DNA of 64,000 nucleotides, taken from assembly GCA_047967505.1 (NCBI GenBank), contig CM106539.1. One strand, 5' to 3'. The position numbers and the translations under genes were made by a program. Positions within the stretch are counted from its first letter, which is position 1; each line of letters begins with the position of its first letter. The DNA comes from Dipteris shenzhenensis (lineage: Eukaryota > Polypodiophyta > Polypodiopsida > Gleicheniales). The notes under the pieces are model-generated. The model saw only the letters and a list, made by a program, of their open reading frames with translations, was not told the DNA's origin and did no database searches. Of the stretch, positions 23,801 to 35,800 are shown one piece after another.

Positions 23801-26800
23801 CCTGGAGAGACTGGACAGATTTTATGTCAGTGATTGGGCCATCAGCAGAGGTGGTCAGGTGGGTGTAGTGCCAGGGACGACACTCTTCGACCACCCGCCA
23901 GTGCTCTTATCACTAGACTCGGCAGCTCAGTCTATTCCTCCCCGTTCGTGTAGGATTCCTGATTCCTTCTTCTCTAGGGAGGAGGTGCGCAGTAGTATCG
24001 GTAGCCTTTGGGACAGAGATTGGGGCGAGTGCATGGATCTGGTAGAGTCGGTGGCGCAGGCTCTGCAGGAGTCCAGCCAGATTTGTCAGCTCGCAGCCCT
24101 TCAGGTTCGCCAGGAGTGGTGGGGCAGAGAGAGAGAGCTCTTCGTAGGGAGCTCGCCTCCATTCAGCGACTCCAGCAGGCAGCTCCGGGTTCAGAGGAGC
24201 TTCGGATCCATGCCCTTCGAGCCAGAGCCCTTCTTGAGGAGACTCTCCAGCGTCGCTCAGAATTGTCATATCACGCCTCCCTCTCCTACTGGGCTCGGAA
24301 GGGCGACCGGATGAGCAGAGAGTTATTCAGGACGCATGGCCAGATGGCCATCGATGGCAGAAATGCCCTGGCGAGGATGGGCTCTCTCGCGCTTTCTTCA
24401 CCTCTTTCTGGGATCAGATCCATCAGCCCCTCCTAGCAGCCCTCCAGAGGATTTTCAGCAGCGGACATATGCCAGAGAGCCTCTCTTCGGGATTGATTTG
24501 CCTCATCCCGAAGGGAGGAGACCGACAGGAGATCCGTCAGTGGCGCCCGCTGCCTACAAAATCCTTGCCAAGATGATCAGCACCAGAGTTCGGCCACTAC
24601 TTCCTGACCTCATTCATGACACTCAGACTGGCTTTGTCCAGGATCGTAGTATCCTGGATAATGTCTTCACCTTCTCAGAGGCGACGGAGTGGGCTCAGCA
24701 CAGCGGGTCGCACTTAGCCATCCTACTTCTCGACTTTGAGAAGGCCTACGATCGAGTGGACTGGTCCTTCCTGGAGGGTACTTTGGAGAGACTTGGATTC
24801 CCAGTAGGATGGATTCAGGGTATCTCAACGTTATACAGGACAGCTTCCAGCAGGGTTATCATCGGCGGCAAGATGGGAGAGCGATTTCGATTGGAGAGAT
24901 CAGTGCGTCAGGGTTGCCCCCTCGCTCCTTACCTGTTTCTCTTCTTCGCCGAGGCGATGACATACTATCTTCGGGCGAGGTCGACTGGGATCTGGGGTGT
25001 TCGCCTTCCCATCAGGGAGGACACGGAGCTCTGGACTCGGAGTATGCAGATGACACAGCGCTGTATGTTCAGGATGATGAGATGATGCTGGAGAGGGTGA
25101 GGCTGGCCTTAGAGGTCTTCTGCTCGACAGCCGGTGCGAAAATCAACTGGAACAAATCAGTTGGTTTTCTCACAAACCCTGGGGCATGCTCACAGTGGGG
25201 GAGGTTTTTGGGTTTCAGATGGATCCCGCGGGGGCAGACTGCTAGATATCTCGGCTTTCAGGTCGGCGTGGACATCACGCCAGCTCAGCAGTTTCTCCCG
25301 GTGCTAGATTCCATTCGACGGAAGCTGGCTTTCTGGAGCACTGCTAAGCTCTCTCTTGCACGTCGTGCTCTTGTAGTCAACCAGGTTCTCCTGGCCACGG
25401 CCTGGTATGTGGCCTCTTGGTGCTGCTTCTCGAGATCCTGCGTGGCACAGCTCAGGAGGATGGTCCGGAATTTCCTGTGGTCTGGGGGGGATGGTCTCAG
25501 AGATACCAGAGCCAGGGTAGCCTGGCAGACAGTCATTCTTCCGCAGGCTGAGGGTGGCTTGGGGGTCATTGATGCTGAGCTTCAGAGTCAGGCCCTGCTG
25601 GGCAAGTTAGTTATCCGCGGTTTGACCCCGGGGGGGCAAACGTGGAAGATGTTACTTCAGCAGGGGATCAGTTCTTGCGTCTCGCGCCGAGGTGGAGAGT
25701 GGCTACCGTCCCTCCGGTGGATCTTCACCTCTGCACCGCTTACTCACCCCCGCTCCCCGCTCATGCGTAGCCTTCTCACGGTTTGGAGGCGACTCCGTCT
25801 CAGTCTCCTCCAGTCCCCTCCTAGCAGTCAGGAGGAGATCGACCGCCAGCCGCTCATCTGGAACGATCAGGTCAGAGATACCTTGGGCCTTCAGTTGGGG
25901 GAGAGGTCACATATCCCGTGGGACGGCTGGATGCGGGGGCCAGCCCGGTCCCTTCAAGTTTGGAGGGACACTTATAGACACTTGGAGACCGTTGCTCTAG
26001 CAGCCGCAGTCAGAGGTGTCCGTGGAGCTCAGGCGAGACGCACAGAGATAGACGGAGCGATTCCTGCCAGTTGGTTGGTTCCACCCGAGATTCAGATCCT
26101 CATGCCTGGTGATGCCCGTTGGCTTCGACAGTTCACCCCCCGTGGCAGCCCACTGGTGGTTGTAGGCCGGATGGACGACACCTCTGTATCCTTCTTCGCG
26201 GTTTTGGGGGATGGCCGACTCAGGAGAGAGGGTGTGCTCATCGACCCCCTTCTCTCGTGGCAGAGGGTTCGTGTCGTAGGCCTCGTGGGGAAGGTTTGGC
26301 GGATCGATCCTAGTATAGAGCAGGATCAGCTGCAGTTATGGCGACTCTGGCTTTGGGAGGGACGGGCCCTGTCAGAGCTTGATTGGGACCCAGGTGAGTG
26401 GAGATGGCCAGAGGTTGTGGCAGGCCAGGGGCCGTCCCCTTTCTTCGCTTACAGCACGACATTGGGCAGGAGAGTTCTCGGGAGGATGCAGAGCCGCCCG
26501 CCCACCCAGCGGCCCAGTTGGTATGCTCAGGGTATCTCCAGGCTATTTTTGTAGGCCTTCTGGAAGGCCTTGTGGGAGAGCTGGCGGCCGCGGAAGATTT
26601 CCTACTTCCTTTGGCTACTCGCCCACAAGGGTCTTCCAGTGGGGAGCTGGTTGCGGTAGATTGGTCAGGATGGACTTTGTCAGATTTGTCATGAGGACGA
26701 GGAGTCACTAAAACACTGCCTGTGGAGCTGCACTCGCGCCTAGGAAGTGTGGAGGTGGACCTTCGGGATCCTTACTCGCGCAGCACCGGAGTTAGGTTTG

Positions 26801-29800
26801 ATCACCTGGGGCGCGTTCTGCTGGTGCAGCACCACACCTGGCTATCATCAGTTGTTCGAGGCAGGCCCGCAGGACCCCATGTTCCTTATCACATAGGGGA
26901 CTTGGGGGCCGCTTGAGGGCATCCCGCAGCACTTGGCAGAGGCGGACACAGGATCTCAGGAGAGGCAGCCAGTTTGGGAGATTATTAGCAGCATCGTCGG
27001 ATGGCACATTTGGACCTCGCGCTGCGCGAAGATCCTCGGTGGTACCTCTCTTTCGACTGCCCAGGTCATGCCGACATCTGGAGCGAGATTATACACACTC
27101 AGAGGCCAGTGGGACCAGATACAAGGGGATTCCCGGGCTGGACGGGAGAAGCGGAGACGTTTCCTCCGAGATTGGGATATGCAGGGCCTCTTCTTGGAGC
27201 ATACTTCTCTAGGGCCTTTAGTGGCGCTATTCACCGCCTCTCTGGCTGTTTATTCACACCCGCCTGATCCCTCCGTGAGAGAGAGCTTTTTGTTTCCACT
27301 TAGGGCTGCGTCCGATTTGTGAACGCAGCCCCGTCAGCTGCAAAACTGACCCCATGTATCTTGTTTTTTCGAAGTAATATAATCAGCACTGTTTTTTCGG
27401 CAAAAAAAAAAAACTTCACCTCTTTTGTCCACAAGGTCCTCCGGCTTTTTTTTTTCCGAAAAAACAGTGCTGATTATATTACTTCGAAAAACAATAATAC
27501 ATGGGGTCAGTTTTGCAGCTGACGGGGCTGCGTTCACAAATCGGACGCAGCCCTAAGAGGAATCAAAAAGCTCTCTCTCACGGAGGGATTAGGCGGGTGT
27601 GAATAAACAGCTAGAGAGGCGGTGAGTAGCGCCACTGAAGGCCCTGAGATGTATGCTCGAAGAAGAGGCCCTGCGTATCCCAATCTCGGAGGAAACGTCT
27701 CTGCTTCTCCCTGCCAGCCCGGGAGTCCCCCTGGATCTGGTCCCACTGACCTCTGAGCGTGTGGATAATCTCGCTCCAAATGTCGGCCATGACCTGGGCA
27801 GTCGAGGGGGAGGTACCTCTGAGGATCTGCGCGCAGCGCGAGGTCCAAATGTGCCATCCAACGATGCTGCTAATAATCTCCTAGACCGGCTGCCTCACCT
27901 GAGATCCTGTGTCCACCTCTGCCAAGTGCTGCGGGATGCCCTCAAGCGGCCCCCAAGTCCCCTGTGTGATGAGGAACATAGGGTCCTGCGGGCCTGCCTC
28001 GAACAACTGGTGATAGCCAGGTGTGGTGCTGCACCAGCAGAACGCGCCCCAAGTGATCAAACCTCTAACTCCAGTGCTGCACGAGTAAGGATCCCAAAGG
28101 CCCACCTCCACACTTCCTGGGCACGAGTGCAGCTCCATAGGCAGTGCTTTGGTGACTCCTCGTCCTCATGACAAATCTGACAGAGTCCTTCCTGACCAAG
28201 CTGCCGCAACCAGCTCCCAACTAGAAGTCCCTTGTGGGCGAGTAGCCAAAGGAAGTAGGAAATCTTCCGCGGCCGCCAACTCTCCCACAAGGTCTTCCAG
28301 AAGGCCTGCAGAAATAGCTGAGAAATACCCTGAGCATACCAACTGGGCCGTTGGGTGGGCGGTCTGCTCTGCATCCTCCCGAGAACGCTCCTGCCCGGTT
28401 TTGTACTGTAAGCGAAGAAAGGGGTCGGCCCCTGATCTGCCACAACCTCTGGCCATCTCCACTCTCCTGGGTCCCAGTCAAGCTCTGAAAGGGCCCGCCC
28501 CTCCCAAAGCCAGAGACGCCACAACTGCAGCTGATCGTGCTCTACTCCAGGATCGACCCGCCAAACCTTTCGTGGAAACACTACAATGTTTGTTAGGCAA
28601 AAGACAAGCAAACATTCCACATACATGCACTCACAAACAATATGCTTCCCACGATATTTGATCCGCCTCACGTATGGCCATCCCTAAGGACCCACTGCCA
28701 GTGGTACATCATGAGCATATGTAAACACTTAATGCATGCACATAGATACTTAGACTGTACTTCCCAGGGATAGTTCATGCATGCTTTACCCACCTATGGC
28801 CATCTCTTTAGACCCACACTAGTGGTACATCATGAACATCCGAAGTACCTGAGATATCAAATCCAAATCTGAGTGGACAGCCAACCATGCCGCCAACAGG
28901 TCACCAACAATGCATATACGATTTGTAGAGCTGCAGATAACAAATATGTATAGCACTGCAAACCAAGCGACTAGTACACCCAATGTGACTAGTACACCAC
29001 GTACATCGCGGCCAACGATGCACAACATAGACCACTTCCATGAATTGCGCATCCGGAACCAAGGTCTAGGGGAATCCATTCTCTTTTTGTCGAAACCACA
29101 TGACAAAAAAGAGCATTTCCATCTTGTCGAATCCTCATGACAAGAATAACATGCATATTTTACCGAAACCTCATGGCTAAAATAGCATTCCTATTTTTGT
29201 TGAAACCTCATGACAAAAATAGCAATCTCATTTTGTCAAAACCTCATGACAAAAGAGCATCCAAAAGTAGCAGGGAAAACACCATCCTGCAAACTGTATA
29301 CATCATCCAGAAGTGTTATTTAGACCAGCAGCCGAATTTTGCATATTTTCCAAAGCAAGGTTACCTGTTGCTGTATTAGGCATACGTGTTTGCATCCCTG
29401 GGGCATGTTCTGTCCCATGGGCTGTAAACTAGGCTGAAACCCAACTGTTTGACTAGCAGGCACTCCTGAAAATTGGGCTTGTGGGCTGACCATAGCCTGA
29501 AACACTGAACCACCACCAAAATAACCTGGCTGCACCGGGTTTGCCAGAACTCCTTGCTGTCGGGAAACCACAGATTGAAAATTATTACCTTGAGTCGGTC
29601 CCGAAATCGTATTAGACTGCTGCTGCTGACCATAGGGGATTTGAGAGGGCTGATCCTAAAAAGTGACATGTGGTCGCTTGTTAGCTTCAACATCCCTATC
29701 CCCATCATCAGGCTTCCTTTTCTTCGGTTGCACATTTGAGTTCATCATCTTCTAGAAGCGAGGATCCTTTGTGAATTGCGTGAAAGCACTCATGAAACTC

Positions 29801-32800
29801 TGCATGTGTGCCTTAAATAGTTCCTCATCCTCCTCATCCGTCTGATCATCCTGATGCTCTGCAACATGCCGGGTCTCCTCTCCTGCACCCTGGTCACCAC
29901 CAAGGGATTGAGATTTTGCTCTTCCTCCTCAGTAAGGCTCACGGATCTCTCCCTGTGTGACATATTTATTGAATAGTATGCTCTCTTCTTCACCTAGTTT
30001 GCTGGACTTGCACCAAGCCAACCACAGGCTCCCCTCTTGATGAAGTTAGGTGGATCTCGGCAATGGAACCACTGTAATCAGACTCAACAACGTAAAGGGT
30101 GATAGGGTCCACTTAAATATAGCATACACAGTAAATAGACAAGTAAATATGCACCACAGAACAAATCACAGGGGAGCTAGAGCGCTCCTATTTAGAAACA
30201 AGACATCGATTGGCCCCAAACGTTGAAGCCCCTTGCGGTATTTATTTAACATTCATTTGAAGCCAAGTGGCTGATTACAAAGGTCTCTAGGAAGCAGCAC
30301 CACAAGCAAACCAACGTCCGCAGACTCCCTGTAATTCCCTGCTCAACTTCAAACCGTGAACGGCATCCAATCACTAGTCAATCCTGTATCCTCAGCCAAC
30401 CAAAGCATGCAACAGAGACCCCAATAGCATCCACTATTTGACCCACACCTGCAATCGCACAACCAAGTGCCCAACCAGCCAAACACGACTGAACAACCAC
30501 AAGACAAAGCCCTCAACAGCTGAACTCTGGTGCAATCAAACAACCAAACACTTCCCAGCGGGTTGCCTCAATCTATAGCCTCCTTGGCCACTGCCCAACA
30601 GCATAAATCGACCATTCTTCGCGAGGAAAAAAACCCAAACACAATAACTAGCCAGCAACCAATCAGGGAACGACAAAACCAGGCAAAGACAAGCCTTCTT
30701 CTACCCGGAATACATAGAAGAAAGGTCACTTGGGCTGGAAAACCCTAGATCCTGCGGAGATCAGCTGATTCTGCCATGGCACAGCCCCAAGAGCAGCTTA
30801 GAAGCGAACACCCACGCCTGGAAAGTTACCAAAACCAATCACAACACCTAAAAAGCTCCAAAAAATCAGGTCGAAATCTCCTGCAGAGCCTGAAAGCCTG
30901 AAAAAGCAAGTCGCATTTCACCCGGGGCAGCCTGGTCAAGTCAAGAACTCCTGGAACAGCCCTAGAACCCATCGCAGGCACCTGGAACACCCTGGAAGAT
31001 CCCAAGAGCAAATTGCAAAGTGGAACCGATACCCTGGCAGAAATCGCCACCTGCTACAGGCTCCTGGATCAATTGTGATTTGCTCTGGCAGGCCCTGGAT
31101 CACCTGGAATTGGCCCCTGTTTAAAAACGAATTTCCTTGACAGGCCCTGGATCACTTGAAACTGGCTCCTGGGTAAAAGCGAATTTCCCTGGAAAGCCTT
31201 GGAACCTCTTGGTAAAAAGCGATTTGACTCTAGCAGCACTTGGCAAGCTCTGGCAGCTCCAAACTGATGATCTGGCTCCTCTGGAACTGATTTTGGCCAA
31301 CTGAACCTAAAAGAAGCCCCCCCCCTCCCAGGTTACCACAAATAGAGTGGGATGTAAATGACTTTAGTTGTATCTCCCAAAAGGGGACACAAGTGCAAGT
31401 TTATTTCAATGAGAGGGCAAGACGAGTTGAGATTCTCCGACAGGCAAACAAGCTGAAAGGTACATGGGTATGGATATCTGAAGAGCTCACCCCAACTCAG
31501 CTCAAACAAAGGAATGCTGAACTTACTAAAATGGAGGATGCACGGAACGCAGGAAAATGGGCAGTTTATCGTGATGGAATGGTTCCAATTAGAGACTTTA
31601 AACCTAAACCTAAAGACCCTCAGTCTTAAACTGATGTAATGCAGGCCACTTTTGATGTAAGACTAGAACTTAGATGTGTGCTAAATAATCTCGAGCTGAG
31701 ATGCCATGAGCACTCCTCGACTCTATGAGTTTCAGAGATGTAGCAGCTACTCCTTTTTTTTTTTTTTGGGTGTACTTTGTCTCATCGTCCCGTGAGGGCT
31801 TCTGAAGACGTTAATATAATTTCTTTTCTTTCTTCTTCTCTCTCTTCCTTCCTACCTCTCTCTCTCTCTCTCTCAACCCATCTCCCTCCTCCTTCCCCTT
31901 GGCTCTTCTATCCCCTTTCTCTAATCTGCCCCTATCCCCTTTTCTACAGCCCATCTTCTATAGCATACGATCCAGCAGGGTCCTTCATCTTAAGCCTCTC
32001 GTAGTTCTCAGGTACTCTTCTGATGATCAGCTTCCCAACAGTGGCAGAGGATTAGAGTTGTTGGAAGGTTGGGAAAATGCCAGGTCATTGACTCTAGACC
32101 ATTTAGAGAGAAGCATGCACAATGGAGTGTTTGGTCTTGGGAGGGCAGTCCCCGCCCAAGGACCCCTCCATTGTTCAGCTTCCCAACTGTGGCAAAGGAT
32201 TAGAGTTGTGGGAAGGTTTGGGGAAAGGCCAGGCCATTGACCTCAGACCATTTAGAAAGAGGCATGCACAATGGAGACTTCAGCCTTGGGAGGGCGGTCC
32301 CTCGAGGGAGATACAGCAAGGTGAGAAGAGGACACTTCAGAGCTCTGCTGGACAGGACAAATCTTTTGAAGTTGAGTCTTTCTCCATGTCCTTTTTATGG
32401 ACTACCACTACAGGATGCTGTGAGGACTGGATCTCATGGGGAAAAATTGTTCTCAAAGCTCTTAATAGAAGGTACTGTTTTTTGGGGGAAAAATTGCTGT
32501 GAGGTTATTCGCCTCATGCCAGACAGCAAAGTAAATTAAGGAGGGTATTGGCCCTTGGGGCTGCTTGAATGCGTTTCTTTGTTGCTTGAAAACCCTGCAT
32601 TTGGATTTTAGTGCCATTTTGTATAAAACTAAGTTGGACGTTCATGTGATAAAAGAATAAAGATTACTTACATCTTGGCATATATAAAGTTTGCTAGTGC
32701 TTTGTGATGTTAGGGTCTGGTAACTGTCGGAGTAGTAGCTGCATGGGCCTTCTCTACTTACTGATTTGTAAATCCAGTAACGAGCCTCTGAAGTTAAGTC

Positions 32801-35800
32801 TGAATATTTTTGTTATAGATGAAAGCACCACGACTGCTGCAAGCTGTATTTGCTGGAGTTGGAGATGTATATTTATTCAAGCTTTCTAAACACTATTGGG
32901 GAGAGCGTGCTGCACAGTGGGCTGTATCCTGCATTATTGCTCATAACTAGGATCATATTGGATAGTAAGGTCCCTCATTCTCACTTTACTGACTGTTTCT
33001 CTCTGCACTTATGTCCTTAATGCCTTGCGCAGATACATAAAAAAAAATAAAAATGCTAGCTTCCACATTCCTTAACAAGGGGTTGCCGTCAGCTCTTTTG
33101 CCAAGTGACCAACTGGTTCACCTTCTTCTGTATGGTACGAACATTCTCAAATTGTTTGGAGACAGTTCTGACTTTAGCAGCATTGTATTATTGGCGTCCT
33201 GGAAAAAGATCTCCAGTTGAAACTCACTTTTTAACTCTTACGGAACGTCAAATGGCTCTTATTCTAGCTGCTTTGGCCTGTGCAATAAGACCAACTAGTG
33301 CAATAATCTGGCTATATGTTGGAGTAACCCAATTGTTTCGAACTGACAGCAAGTTGCGACTGTTGGCTGAAGTCTTTATGACAGGGTATGTATTTCTACT
33401 ATTCTCTGTAGTAGGCCACAATGTGCAGCTGTATGTTTCTTGATATCGTTCATTGCTGTCTTGTCAGAGCCTTTATACTTGGAGCAACTACTATGCTGGA
33501 TCGATGGATGTATGGCAAATGGACATTTGTACCACTTAATTTTGTAAAATTCAATTTCTTTACTGCAGGTGGTGATTACTATGGTACACACCCATGGCAT
33601 TGGTATTTCTCTCAAGGTTTTCCGGCAATGATCTTTTCATTTCTTCCTTTGTCATTAGCTGGGATATGGTGGTCCAAGCAGTGGCAAATTGCAGGTCTGC
33701 TAGGCTGGGTCTTAAGCCTATATAGCTTTCTGGGCCATAAGGAGTTCAGGTATGAAAACCTCCTTCCTTGTACTAAGACTTAAGTAGCATAGCTGTCACA
33801 GGATTGGTGATTTAGGGATGGCTTCTAAAGTCAATATTATTTCAAGCTGGATTATACCACCACATCAAAGAATCTTAAATGTAACATACCTTAGTGTCCA
33901 TACCACCAAAGTATACTACCAATAAAAAACTCGGTGGACAATATGAGTGAATCAGGGTAGCCAATCCCTCTTTACTCAGACCATCCCAGATTGAGTCAGG
34001 GTGGCAAATCCATTCTCAATCCTTTTCTTAATGTGATTATATCACCCCCTTGTGTTACAATACCCCAACCAATAGGTCAAAGAAGGAAACAGCAGGTAGC
34101 ATCCCTAACAACTCTTGAATCCTGACTATCCACGACCTCGGGCTAAAAGAGTGAGAATCAGAATGACCCTGCCTTTGGACATGATTCAAAGAAGGTATCC
34201 AACAAGACTCATCCTGGTCTAATCAATAAGAACCTTCATATGTCCAAACGGTAACTCGAAGAAACGTCATAACTCACAATCACATCGAGATCAAAACTTC
34301 AAAGAGAAACCAGATAGGAATCTACACACCAAGATTCGAGAAAGGGAAATCCAATTGTCTTAGTTAAGTCTAGTTTAAGACGTAACAAAGTCTCAGGCAT
34401 CCTCAATGTACCATATATCTAAAAAACTGCAAGATATATGGAACAAAAGTACACGTTATATAATTTGAAAAAACCAATCAAATTATAAATGCCACTTAGT
34501 TACAAATCAAATCCAAATTAACCAAAACGTGGTCAATTTAATAACAAGACAATTTAGAACATAATTCATACAAAATTGGGGAGCTTCTTGAACCAAACGT
34601 GGTTCAAAAGATCCCATCGAGCCAAAAAATAATTGGGTGTCGGTCAAAACTGAGGATGGATTTCAACCTCTTCATCGCTTCTCAATAGCACGGAAGCAGT
34701 ATAAAGACTCTAAAACAAGCTGTCTACATTTAGAACAGCACGAGCCTTCTTCAATATATTTCAGGTACTGAGGGGTTTTATAGTAGTGAAGAGCTGCCTA
34801 GAGTTCATCCATCAAGGAATCCATCTCTCGTAGCAGGTCATGAGGTCTACGAGGATTAATCTCTGATGTAGCCTCATCCTCCATCTCAATAAAACAGTAA
34901 TCCAACGTAGGTTTCTCATTACTTTGATGTCCTTCCATGGCTGGAAAATATCTCGCACAGGAGAGAGACTAGAAGAAAAGCAGCTGTGTCCAAACGTGTG
35001 CTCTTCACACTAACAAAAGAGAATCTGGTGCTGCGTGGAATCAAGGAAGAAGGCGAGTAGAGGACAGCAAGAAAGATGGCGGAATCTAATAGGCTGATCT
35101 CAGACGGAAAGAGGGTGGGAAATTCGCCTTTATGCGTTGTAGTGCTGAAGTGAGAAAGAGAGAGAAATCCCGGGTATATAAATAGCCAGGAAGGGCCATC
35201 AAAAGCTAGGCGAATTTAGGGTGGGTGCTTGATTTAGAGCAAGTGCTTTCCTTGCTAGAGAAAAACAAAAAAGCAACCTGCTTTTTTTAACCAAAAAACA
35301 GTCTCGCTTTTAATAGATCTGGTCCCACTTTTCTCCAGCCAGCCAAAAATAGCCAAAACGCGCTAGATTTAGAGCAAGTGCTTTCCTTGCTAGAGAAAAA
35401 CAAAAAAGCAACCTGCTTTTTAACCAAAAAACAGTCTCGCTTTTAATAGATCCTGTCCCACTTTTCTCCAGCCAGCCAAAAATAGCTAAAACGTGCTAAA
35501 ATCAGGCCATACGCTCCTTCCCAAAGCCAAGCACCTGCCCCCAATCATATCGCCCCTGTCTATGATGCCCGAATCTCCTAGACAAGCCGCTTTCTAGGCT
35601 TATGAACGCTCTCTCTTTCCTCCTACTTCTCAACTGCAGCAAATCTAGGTCTCTAGGGTCTCTTCCTTGAGAACCTAGAGCGAATTCTTTCCCTAACCAG
35701 CCTACTGTCACACGTCCCCACACAGCCAATCACATCAACAACCCAAGCGTGGGTAGTTATAGGTCAGAAACGATCCATCCTCATATCTCTTGCTGAAAGC

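Larger units (their letters stand above)
20495..27410 (+). mobile_element. Nearly full-length L1-like LINE in copia gag (6.9 kb)
   Basis: The element is bounded by AAACTTCACCTCTT duplications and ends in a 12-A tract. Order: C-rich 5' region (20520-21100) of repeated CGCCCTCCGCC-type words, ORF1 with zinc knuckle, a proline-rich linker and second domain, then ORF2 with endonuclease, RT and Cys/His region. ORF2 has several stops and frameshifts, so this copy is inactive. It is the youngest clear insertion in this nest, since it splits the copia that itself splits the minus-strand LINE. Confidence 0.88.
3241..32818 (+). other. Giant intron 2 of PIG-B (29,578 bp) filled with nested transposons
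   Basis: The donor GTAAAT follows the codon for V111, and the acceptor TTGTTATAG precedes the exon that continues with the family-conserved KAPRLLQ block. Both borders are phase 0. The remaining exons of the gene all lie within 5.3 kb after this intron. Nearly everything recognisable inside is retroelement-derived: at least three LTR units, two LINE families and a Penelope-like RT piece. Confidence 0.9.

Noticed and set aside
27445-28568. Twin-priming inversion within one LINE insertion
   Set aside because: Twin priming inverts a 5' part of a single copy. Here both copies carry the same 3' end with their own A/T run, so two insertions or a later inverted duplication are needed.
29081-29256. 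CRISPR array
   Set aside because: Eukaryotic intron context, only five units, repeated part is the hairpin loop, stems vary, and no spacers or cas genes are present.
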